DNA of 7,116 nt from Patescibacteria group bacterium (GCA_003518125.1 DOZG01000081.1:1-7116); one strand, 5' to 3'; counted from the first letter of the stretch, positions 1 to 4,602 are shown. The notes: generated from the sequence alone by a model not told the origin. Made by a program: numbers and translations.

Positions 1-573
1 ATACAAGAAGCTGCACATATACCTATGTTAGGCAATGTAATCAGTAGGTGGGTAAAACTTACTGACTATGGAGTTCAAGAGAAGGAATACGCTAAAGAAA
101 AGCAAGCGAAAAAAGAAAAAGCTAAACAAGACGAGTTATTTGATAAGAAAATAACCACAAGTGTAGAGAAGTTTGTGGACAACCCTTCAACTTCTGCTAT
201 GAAAACAGAAGTGCGTACACTCCAGGAAGAGAAACTTGGTGAGCGACCATTTGGGGGGTGGAAAGAAGATGAAGCTAGACAGGCTACACAAATTAGAAAA
301 GACTACAAATGGGAGTATCTGAGAGTTTCAGGAGATGATATTTATAAGCCCTTACTCAAAAGTGGTCTACAAAATAGTGAAAAGCTGGTAGAAGTAGAAG
401 GAGTCAAGGAAGAACTGGGTACTACAGAGTTTATTGACTACTTAAAAACACTTCGTAAGTTTGAAGTTATTAGTCTACAATTCATTGAGCTTATGAAAGA
501 CGAAAAAGTTATTACTGGGAATGTTGCTACTGGGTTAAAATATATTAATCAGGAAAATTACTATTTAAAATGA
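1..573 (+). CDS. Hypothetical phage protein, C-terminal part (5' partial)
   Basis: I do not recognise this protein. The frame is open from the first base of the window, so the ATG at 25 may be internal; no ribosome-binding signal precedes it, and I treat the gene as truncated by the window edge. The 190 visible residues are hydrophilic. Starting near residue 20 after that ATG there is a strongly charged, probably helical Lys/Glu-rich stretch (EKEYAKEKQAKKEKAKQDE), then mixed sequence and a C-terminal segment rich in Leu, Glu and Lys. No signal peptide or membrane segment is visible. It ends in TGA, the only TGA stop among the complete genes. Lysis genes follow 16 bases downstream, so it is probably the last gene of a structural or late module. 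Function unknown. Confidence 0.75.
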   Translation: MQEAAHIPMLGNVISRWVKLTDYGVQEKEYAKEKQAKKEKAKQDELFDKKITTSVEKFVDNPSTSAMKTEVRTLQEEKLGERPFGGWKEDEARQATQIRKDYKWEYLRVSGDDIYKPLLKSGLQNSEKLVEVEGVKEELGTTEFIDYLKTLRKFEVISLQFIELMKDEKVITGNVATGLKYINQENYYLK

Positions 574-589
574 TATAATTTATATACAG

Positions 590-835
590 ATGGAAAACTC
601 TGTTAAGATCAACAATAAAATAACCAAGCTAGAAACACAAATGGTGAATGTAAATGAGAAACTAGACAACCTTGACGAGAAATTAGATAAAGGTTTCCGT
701 GATGTTAAAAAAGAAATGACCTGTTATGTGAGAAAGGAAGAATTTGCAACAGTAAAAAATGTGGTGTTTGGTATGGTAGGAGCTGTACTAACAGCATTTA
801 TCACAGGAGTAATTTATTTAGTATTTAATAAGTAA
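590..835 (+). CDS. XhlA-like lysis accessory protein (coiled coil plus C-terminal membrane anchor)
   Basis: This 81-residue protein has two parts. Residues about 7-44 show a heptad pattern of hydrophobic residues among Lys, Asp, Glu and Asn, typical of a coiled coil. Residues about 58-78 form one hydrophobic membrane helix, and the protein ends in a short Asn-Lys tail. Haemolysin XhlA-type phage proteins have this layout, and they act with a holin and an endolysin at the cytoplasmic membrane. The GH25 endolysin gene lies 16 bases downstream and a holin-like gene follows, which supports a lysis role. The start has no Shine-Dalgarno sequence; an AT-rich leader precedes the ATG. Family assignment rests on architecture and context only; another small membrane-anchored phage protein is possible. 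Confidence 0.7.
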   Translation: MENSVKINNKITKLETQMVNVNEKLDNLDEKLDKGFRDVKKEMTCYVRKEEFATVKNVVFGMVGAVLTAFITGVIYLVFNK

Positions 836-851
836 ATTAAATTTTACTATA

Positions 852-1796
852 ATGGCTAGTATAAAAGGTATAGATATTTCTAAATGGCAAGGAGATATTA
901 CTTTCAGTAAAGTAGCAAAGTCTACTAATTTTGTTATTATGAAAGCAACAGAAGGTGTTGGTTATACTGACTCTAAATTTTCAAGGAATCAACAAGGTCT
1001 TAGAAACGCAAGAGTTGCTACTGGATATTATCACTTTGCACGACCTGATCTTGGGAACACAGCAGCAAATGAAGCAGATTGGTTCATTAAAACTGTAGGA
1101 GTTTTAAGAAAAGGAGAATTACTTGCACTAGATTATGAAGTAAATTATGGAAACCCTGTTGTATGGTGTAAAACGTTTCTTGATAGAGTTAAAACTGAGA
1201 CAGGTGTAAAGCCTCTTATATATATTAACCTTAACACTAATAACAAATATAACTGGAGTACTATTGTTAAGGGTGATTACGGATTATGGTTAGCGTATTG
1301 GGATGGTAACTTGACGAACAAACCTAAGACTGATTGGCCATTTATAGCTATAAAGCAATATGGTGCAGACACTAAAGTTGATGGTATCACTGGAAATGTT
1401 GATGGAAATGTATTCTTTGGTGATTTAACTACACTTAAAAAGTATGGCTATCAGGGAAATACTACTAATCCACCTGTAGAACCTTCTCCAGAACCTATAG
1501 AAGAGTGTGCTGAGCAAAAGGCTATAATTTTCAGTTTGGAAAAGGCTATAGAAACAAAGAACGAAAAAATAGAGGCCTTAGAGACGAGCTTAGAGCTTTG
1601 TATTGAAGAAAAGACTGCTATGAAAGGAGAATTAAAGGCTTCTGAGGATAAATATGCTACTTTGGTGATAGAAAAGAAAACATTAGCAAATACAAATGAA
1701 GATTTGGTTAAAGAATTAAACGAACTTAAAAGTAAAAGTTGTGTAAAGCAGTTAATAGATAAATTTTTTAAATGGTTGCATGAAACTATTAGATAG
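852..1796 (+). CDS. GH25 lysozyme endolysin with C-terminal coiled coil
   Basis: This is a muramidase expected to cut the bond between N-acetylmuramic acid and N-acetylglucosamine in peptidoglycan at the end of infection. Residues 5-200 form a GH25 domain: GIDISKWQG at 6-14 (with D8), KATEG at 31-35, GYYHFARP at 58-65, LALDYE at 91-96 carrying the D94-x-E96 catalytic pair, WLAYW at 146-150, IKQY at 167-170 and VDGN at 183-186. A Pro-rich linker (about 206-215) leads to a charged coiled coil (about 217-295) and an amphipathic, aromatic C-terminal helix (about 298-314). The tail replaces the usual SH3, LysM or choline-binding repeats. There is no signal peptide, so export should depend on a holin. 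Cys219, Cys250 and Cys297 all lie in the tail. The end overlaps a tiny membrane-peptide gene by 17 bases. Confidence 0.93.
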   Translation: MASIKGIDISKWQGDITFSKVAKSTNFVIMKATEGVGYTDSKFSRNQQGLRNARVATGYYHFARPDLGNTAANEADWFIKTVGVLRKGELLALDYEVNYGNPVVWCKTFLDRVKTETGVKPLIYINLNTNNKYNWSTIVKGDYGLWLAYWDGNLTNKPKTDWPFIAIKQYGADTKVDGITGNVDGNVFFGDLTTLKKYGYQGNTTNPPVEPSPEPIEECAEQKAIIFSLEKAIETKNEKIEALETSLELCIEEKTAMKGELKASEDKYATLVIEKKTLANTNEDLVKELNELKSKSCVKQLIDKFFKWLHETIR

Positions 1797-1872
1797 TATT
1801 TGTTTATTAGTTATGGGTTTGGGGTTACTCAATTTAATTTTATTATATTTTATTAATGGAAAAGATAACTAG
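1780..1872 (+). CDS. Tiny single-membrane-helix peptide in the lysis cassette
   Basis: This 30-residue reading frame begins at ATG 1780 inside the end of the endolysin gene and stops at TAG 1870-1872 inside the start of the holin-like gene. It overlaps each neighbour by 17 bases and is in a different frame from both. The product is a short MKLLDS head, one hydrophobic helix (about residues 7-25, ICLLVMGLGLLNLILLYFI) and a polar NGKDN tail. The gap between the two flanking genes is 59 bases, while other gaps in this block are 16-18, and this frame fills it exactly. Context suggests a membrane peptide helping lysis, such as a pinholin, antiholin or regulator, but no family is recognised. A chance open frame in AT-rich DNA remains possible. 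Confidence 0.5.
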   Translation: MKLLDSICLLVMGLGLLNLILLYFINGKDN

Positions 1873-2083
1873 CAGGGAGAGGTTGAGTTATGCGTTGCCA
1901 GAAGTTAAGGATGCTTTGAAGTGGATACTTTCTTCAGGAACAGCAACATATTTTCTAGCAGAATTGTTAAAGTTTATTAACGAGATTAGTTTACCAGTAT
2001 GGGCAGTGTTACTTGCTTATGTAATAATCAATACCTTATCATTTGGTATTAAAAAGTTTATACAAGGTCAGGAGAGTAAGTAA
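1856..2083 (+). CDS. Holin-like protein with two membrane helices
   Basis: This is a 75-residue protein with a charged N-terminus (residues 1-20), two hydrophobic segments (about 23-40 and 45-64) and a basic C-terminal tail (IKKFIQGQESK). Two membrane helices, small size and position next to the GH25 endolysin fit a class II holin, which would form membrane lesions that let the signal-less endolysin reach the wall. The start lacks a Shine-Dalgarno sequence and sits behind an almost pure A/T leader, as for its neighbours. Holins are too diverse in sequence for recognition by motif, so the role rests on topology and context. Confidence 0.7.
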   Translation: MEKITSRERLSYALPEVKDALKWILSSGTATYFLAELLKFINEISLPVWAVLLAYVIINTLSFGIKKFIQGQESK

Positions 2084-2100
2084 TTTATTATTAAAAACTT

Positions 2101-2238
2101 ATGCCTAAGAAAATGCACAAGGCACTTGCAAAGAGTGCAAGGAAGAAAGGTCTAAAAGGGAAAAGAAAGGATGCTTATATCTATGAAGGTATGAGAAAGT
2201 TAGGCTGGAAGCCCAAGAAGAAGAAAAAGAGAAAATAA
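2101..2238 (+). CDS. Small Lys/Arg-rich protein (45 residues)
   Basis: This 45-residue gene lies 17 bases after the holin-like gene and 18 bases before the phosphoesterase gene, which is the regular spacing of this operon. About half the residues are Lys or Arg, with a central patch containing DAYIYEG and then LGWKP and a C-terminal run of Lys/Arg. The segment ARKKGLKG..DAYIY..MRK.GWKP resembles, from memory, small basic proteins encoded near phage structural and lysis genes; no role is established. The charge suggests nucleic-acid binding, perhaps packaged with DNA. The start has no Shine-Dalgarno sequence. Confidence 0.75.
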   Translation: MPKKMHKALAKSARKKGLKGKRKDAYIYEGMRKLGWKPKKKKKRK

Positions 2239-2256
2239 AATAACTAAAGAATACTT

Positions 2257-3207
2257 ATGCCAGAGAAAGGAAAGGGTTTATACACAAGTCCAGATGAGAG
2301 TAGTTTTAAGAGTGATAAACAAATCAAATACGAGAATTTAGATAGTCCAATTTTAATCAGGGAAAAGACTAAAGGCAGAAAACCAACTTTCTATGAGTGG
2401 ATAGACGAGTTTACTAGGAGAAGAGACTTAAAAACGGAAGTAGAAGGTGTTTCAGACGAAATAGAAATAACCTTTGAAACTAACGAGCCTGTTATATGGG
2501 GGTTGGTTGGAGACATTCATGGTGGGGGATACGAAGTAGATTATGAGTTACTAGCTCATGATATAGCTTTCATTGCTAGTCGTAAGAATGCTTATCTTTT
2601 AGGTGGTGGAGACTGGACTGATAGCTTCTTTTTCAATCCTGCACAAAATGAAATGATAGCTTCTTATAATCAACAGAGGAAGTTTGTTATGTCTATGGTG
2701 AAAGAATTAGGTGAAGGCAAGATACTAGCGTTACTCAAAGGGGATCACGATAACTGGGCTTCTAAAATGGGAACTACTATTTATGACGAATTTAGAGACA
2801 GGACTAATATTCCAATAATACACGGAACAACAAAGATAAGAGCTAATTTTCCAGACATTCAGTATAAGATTGTAGGAGGACATCAACTGCCTGGTTCAAG
2901 TATGTATAACGATTCTCATCCAGAAAATCGTGAGTCTAAGTTTGGAATCCAACAAGGAGATATATACATGGGTTGGCATAATCATAAAAAAGCTATAGCA
3001 GAACAAGTAGCAGACGGATTTGATGGTGATATAAGACAGTTGTATATAGCTAGTGGTGCTTACAAATATTCAGACGAGTATTCTAAGAAAAAAGGTTGGT
3101 CAAAACAAGGCAGTAAAAAACATGGTGCAGTCTGGCTAGTACTAACTCCATTTAACAAGAACGCTCAGGCATTTTATACAGCAGAAGAAGCAGAACGATA
3201 TTTGTAG
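2257..3207 (+). CDS. Calcineurin-like metallophosphoesterase
   Basis: This 316-residue protein has the ordered metal-binding motifs of the calcineurin-like phosphoesterase fold: GDIHG at 85-89 (D86, H88), GGDWTD at 117-122 (D119), GDHDNW at 162-167, GGH at 207-209 (H209) and GWHNH at 239-243 (H241, H243). These would hold a two-metal centre that hydrolyses phosphomono- or phosphodiesters. The third motif is GDHD where the family normally has GNHD or GNHE, so a metal-bridging Asn is replaced by Asp163. Residues 1-75 form a charged extension before the catalytic domain. No membrane segment or signal peptide is seen. Substrate cannot be read from sequence; nucleic acid and phosphoprotein are both known for the family. 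The stop codon lies inside an inverted repeat. Confidence 0.88.
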   Translation: MPEKGKGLYTSPDESSFKSDKQIKYENLDSPILIREKTKGRKPTFYEWIDEFTRRRDLKTEVEGVSDEIEITFETNEPVIWGLVGDIHGGGYEVDYELLAHDIAFIASRKNAYLLGGGDWTDSFFFNPAQNEMIASYNQQRKFVMSMVKELGEGKILALLKGDHDNWASKMGTTIYDEFRDRTNIPIIHGTTKIRANFPDIQYKIVGGHQLPGSSMYNDSHPENRESKFGIQQGDIYMGWHNHKKAIAEQVADGFDGDIRQLYIASGAYKYSDEYSKKKGWSKQGSKKHGAVWLVLTPFNKNAQAFYTAEEAERYL

Positions 3208-3243
3208 GTTCTTAATCAATAAGAGTCTACAACTTTGTAGCTC
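3202..3243 (+). repeat. Competing hairpins after the phosphoesterase gene
   Basis: TTGTAG (3202-3207) pairs with CTACAA (3227-3232). Two G-U wobbles and an inner TCTTA/TAAGA stem (3210-3214/3220-3224) continue it into a 13-bp hairpin with loop ATCAA. The same CTACA can instead pair with the adjacent TGTAG (3236-3240), extended by GAG/CTC. No T-tract follows, so it is not a standard terminator. It may be a processing site, mRNA 3' end protector or attenuator. Confidence 0.5.
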
Positions 3244-3258
3244 GTTAAAAAGGAAGAG

Positions 3259-3264
3259 AGGAGA
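3259..3264 (+). promoter_or_regulatory. Shine-Dalgarno site (AGGAGA) of the zinc-ribbon gene
   Basis: AGGAGA lies 6-7 bases before ATG 3271, an ideal spacing. Almost all other genes here have no such site, so this start stands out. Confidence 0.75.
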
Positions 3265-3270
3265 TACACA

Positions 3271-3483
3271 ATGTCTTACCAGATGTGCCAATTATGCCAT
3301 AAGAACAAAGCAATCGTAGAAACAACAGCAGGATATATCAAAATGAAAATTTGTGTCTACTGTGCATTGAAGGTTCTTGAGCTTGACAATAGTGTAACAC
3401 TAGAACTCAGAAGGGAGTCTTGGAATGGCAAAGAAGAAGCAGAACAAGTGGAAGGAACGAATAAAAGCAAGTCAGGATTATAA
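3271..3483 (+). CDS. Small zinc-ribbon protein with two CxxC knuckles
   Basis: This 70-residue protein has CQLC at 6-9 and CVYC at 28-31, a C-x2-C-N18-C-x2-C arrangement expected to bind one zinc ion. Residues 1-45 form the compact part. Residues 46-70 are polar and low in complexity and are encoded over the beginning of the HNH gene (59-base overlap, +1 frame). Small zinc ribbons of this kind are common in phages as nucleic-acid- or protein-binding adaptors; no specific function can be assigned. The start is well supported by AGGAGA at correct spacing. It probably forms a translationally linked pair with the HNH gene. Confidence 0.7.
   Translation: MSYQMCQLCHKNKAIVETTAGYIKMKICVYCALKVLELDNSVTLELRRESWNGKEEAEQVEGTNKSKSGL
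3412..3417 (+). promoter_or_regulatory. Shine-Dalgarno site (AGGGAG) of the HNH gene
   Basis: AGGGAG ends 7 bases before ATG 3425, inside the upstream zinc-ribbon gene, and decides the HNH start. Confidence 0.65.
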
Positions 3484-3652
3484 ATGTGCTTGTTGCAAAC
3501 AAAAATTTGAGCCAAGAGAACTGCAAATTCACCATATGAAAAACAAGTGTAAAGGAGGACTATCCAATAAAGAAAATTGCGTTGCTTGTTGTGTTGCATG
3601 TCATATTTGGATTCACGAAATCTATGGTAATAACTATTGCGATCCACGATAA
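3425..3652 (+). CDS. HNH endonuclease (small, zinc-containing)
   Basis: This is a 75-residue HNH nuclease. A basic N-terminus (residues 2-20) precedes CACC at 21-24, His36-His37 in QIHHMKNK, Asn48/Asn51, and CVAC at 56-59, followed by His60 and His64. The two CxxC pairs (21/24 and 56/59) should hold a structural zinc, and the His-Asn-His set forms the metal-dependent DNA-cutting centre. Length matches minimal HNH domains. Phage HNH proteins act in DNA packaging beside terminase, or as homing nucleases; no terminase is visible here. The gene overlaps the zinc-ribbon gene by 59 bases, has a good Shine-Dalgarno sequence, and is followed 8 bases later by a GC-rich hairpin. Confidence 0.88.
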   Translation: MAKKKQNKWKERIKASQDYKCACCKQKFEPRELQIHHMKNKCKGGLSNKENCVACCVACHIWIHEIYGNNYCDPR

Positions 3653-3660
3653 TCTTCCAA

Positions 3661-3709
3661 AAGAGGGGGTATGAAAATATCCTTTTATTAGGTATAAGTA
3701 CCCCCTCTT
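3661..3709 (+). terminator. GC-rich 11-bp hairpin after the HNH gene
   Basis: AAGAGGGGGTA (3661-3671) pairs perfectly with TACCCCCTCTT (3699-3709) around a 27-base loop. It begins 8 bases after the HNH stop codon and probably ends or protects the late transcript. A T-rich stretch appears only 11 bases further on, so intrinsic termination is not certain. The last two bases of the right arm are the first two of the next promoter's -35 box. Confidence 0.55.
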
Positions 3710-3737
3710 GACACTCCTTGTTTTTTAGTAGTATATT
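3708..3737 (+). promoter_or_regulatory. Sigma70-type promoter P1
   Basis: TTGACA (3708-3713), an 18-base spacer and TATATT (3732-3737) predict a transcription start at about 3743-3745. No convincing gene follows; the transcript would reach the terminator at 3823-3847. Unlike the two promoters further right, it lacks the GTGGTCA element after the -35 box. Confidence 0.65.
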
Positions 3738-3742
3738 ATCTT

Positions 3743-3847
3743 ATGACCAATTCTTTACTTACAATTTGTCTACAGAGAAGTATCGGCAGACAAACTGTTC
3801 TTAAAGAATTAGAACATACATTAAAGCACCCTCAGAAGTGCTTTTTT
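3743..3847 (+). ncRNA. Candidate small non-coding RNA (about 105 bases)
   Basis: The stretch between promoter P1 and an intrinsic terminator would make an RNA of about 105 bases. It contains an 11-bp stem with one mismatch (3761-3771/3788-3798, 16-base loop), an overlapping alternative stem TGTTCT/AGAACA (3796-3801/3811-3816), and the terminator stem. The first two share bases 3796-3798, so they may compete. A 36-codon frame (3743-3853) runs across it but continues past the terminator, making a protein product less likely. No known RNA family is recognised. Regulatory RNA or leader RNA are both possible. Confidence 0.5.
3823..3847 (+). terminator. Intrinsic terminator of the small RNA
   Basis: AAAGCAC (3823-3829) pairs with GTGCTTT (3838-3844) around an 8-base loop, and the T run continues to 3847. 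This is a classical rho-independent terminator on the + strand. Confidence 0.8.
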
Positions 3848-3852
3848 GTTTA

Positions 3853-3893
3853 AGAACTATACTTAACTTTTAAGGAAAAGTAAGTCAAGTTCT
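3853..3893 (+). repeat. Long imperfect hairpin
   Basis: AGAACT (3853-3858) pairs with AGTTCT (3888-3893), and after a small internal loop ACTTAACTTTT (3861-3871) pairs with AAAAGTAAGT (3876-3885) with one bulged base, closing on an AAGG loop. The AGAACT/AGTTCT stem recurs in the opposite order at 4321-4345. Confidence 0.6.
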
Positions 3894-3926
3894 GATAGCT
3901 CTTTATATTGGGTTGATAGCCCTTTA
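3893..3926 (+). repeat. Direct repeat with 21-base period
   Basis: TGATAGCTCTTTA (3893-3905) recurs as TGATAGCCCTTTA (3914-3926), with one difference in 13 bases. The period of 21 bases, two DNA helix turns, would suit two copies of a DNA-binding protein on one face. It may also be chance. Confidence 0.4.
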
Positions 3927-3940
3927 GGAGACATGAAGTA

Positions 3941-4018
3941 GGCAGATTCTTACAGAATTGGCAATTTTAATATTTAACATACTTTTTGTTAATATATTCA
4001 TATAATTATTCATTCGTG
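3941..4018. other. AT-rich spacer with weak hairpins and a TATAAT box
   Basis: No gene is visible. ATTCT/AGAAT (3946-3950/3954-3958) and an imperfect AT-rich stem (3969-3979/3987-3998) can form. TATAAT at 4001-4006 could be a -10 box for the structured RNA that follows, but no good -35 box lies 16-18 bases upstream. Confidence 0.35.
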
Positions 4019-4225
4019 GAGGAGTACGGTATAGCCTAGCCACACTCCTCGTATCTCTCTGTTATATTGTAACAGTATTTAAATTTAGTAGTGGTTGTAA
4101 ATGATGACCAAAAATGAGAAAATATTATATGCCCTATCTCATGGGGCTACAACTATTACTAATCTCCTAACGGAGAAACTTAATAATTTAAGTGCAAATT
4201 GGGAGATCACAACGTCTCCCTTTTT
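4013..4225 (+). ncRNA. Candidate structured RNA ending at an intrinsic terminator
   Basis: Almost the whole stretch can pair into successive hairpins: GAGGAGT/ACTCCTC (4019-4025/4044-4050); CTGTTA/TAACAG (4059-4064/4070-4075); a 15-bp helix with two G-U pairs (4085-4099/4148-4162) enclosing GCCC/GGGC (4131-4134/4144-4147); TCTCC/GGAGA (4163-4167/4172-4176); ACTTAA/TTAAGT (4178-4183/4188-4193); then a terminator. TCTCC at 4163 could instead pair with GGAGA at 4202-4206, and GGAGA at 4172 with TCTCC at 4215-4219, giving an antiterminator-like alternative. The 5' end is uncertain. No known RNA family is recognised. A 59-codon frame (4101-4280) crosses it and both terminators. Confidence 0.45.
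4201..4225 (+). terminator. Intrinsic terminator
   Basis: GGGAGA (4201-4206) pairs with TCTCCC (4215-4220), extended by a T-G wobble inside, and is followed by five T (4221-4225). It has the form of a rho-independent terminator. Confidence 0.75.
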
Positions 4226-4246
4226 GTTTGATAAAAATAGAAAAAG

Positions 4247-4271
4247 AAGGACTAATTCTGGTCCTTTTTTT
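4247..4271 (+). terminator. Second intrinsic terminator, possibly bidirectional
   Basis: AAGGAC (4247-4252) pairs with GTCCTT (4261-4266) around an 8-base loop, and the T run continues to 4271. On the opposite strand the stem is also followed by a T-rich run. It lies about 20 bases after the previous terminator, forming a tandem pair. Confidence 0.75.
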
Positions 4272-4295
4272 GTTATTTAATATTAATAAATACAA

Positions 4296-4496
4296 CTAGA
4301 TAGGATGGTTTTCTTTAGTGAGTTCTTCCATTAATCCAAAGAACTGGCTACGACTGTTGGTATATATATCCAATTTGGGGGCTATGAGTGAAGACTTCTC
4401 AACCCCCAACCCAATATATATATCAACCGATCTTCTAAACTACACAATTCTTTTAAATGGGGATAAGGTAATTGTCAATGGTTAAAATCTATCTAG
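4296..4496 (+). ncRNA. Candidate four-way-junction RNA or structured DNA element
   Basis: CTAGATAGG (4296-4304) pairs with the complementary stretch at 4488-4496, with one G-U pair, and would close a domain containing three hairpins: AGTTCTT/AAGAACT (4321-4327/4339-4345), the very long hairpin 4356-4427, and ACAATT/AATTGT (4444-4449/4470-4475). The result on paper is a four-way junction of about 200 bases. No promoter or terminator of its own is obvious; it lies between the tandem terminators and promoter P2. It could be an RNA domain, a replication origin or a packaging element. Confidence 0.4.
4356..4427 (+). repeat. 72-base hairpin with 14-bp and 7-bp stems
   Basis: The outer stem pairs 4356-4369 with 4414-4427 over 14 bp with one G-U, and contains an alternating TA run on each side. 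After an internal loop, TTGGGGG (4375-4381) pairs with CCCCCAA (4403-4409). The 21-base loop can close further with TGAG/CTCA. It is among the strongest structures in the window. Confidence 0.75.
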
Positions 4497-4572
4497 CATA
4501 TACAAACAGCTTTAGCCCTAATTGGGGATATAGAAGTCTTATTATCTATAAGTAAGTATATAATCTAAAACA

Positions 4573-4602
4573 CTTGACAAGTGGTCAGGCAGTATGTAAT
4601 AT
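4573..4602 (+). promoter_or_regulatory. Sigma70-type promoter P2 with palindromic operator element
   Basis: TTGACA (4574-4579), a 17-base spacer and TAATAT (4597-4602) form a promoter for the SSB operon. The -35 box is part of the near-palindrome TTGAC-AAGTG-GTCAG (4574-4588). Seventeen bases from 4573 recur at 6379 with two differences, suggesting a shared operator or regulator. Confidence 0.75.

Noticed and set aside
574..579. TATAAT before the XhlA-like gene as a promoter -10 box
   Set aside because: No -35 box lies at 16-18 bases; similar A/T-rich leaders precede nearly every gene, so this is more likely a translation leader.
571..606. TGA recoding (Gly or Trp codes) with the first gene extending past 573
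   Set aside because: Tryptophan is TGG throughout, no long gene needs an internal TGA, and extension would overlap the next gene start at 590.
3383..3388. TTGACA inside the zinc-ribbon gene as a promoter
   Set aside because: No TATAAT-like sequence lies 16-18 bases downstream.
3357..3647. 96-codon minus-strand frame opposite the zinc-ribbon and HNH genes
   Set aside because: It lies opposite two genes with clear zinc motifs and Shine-Dalgarno sites, and its product shows no recognisable pattern; it is a shadow frame.
3425..3652. IscB/OMEGA-type system (HNH beside structured RNA)
   Set aside because: The HNH protein is only 75 residues and lacks RuvC, bridge helix or other parts of IscB or Cas9.
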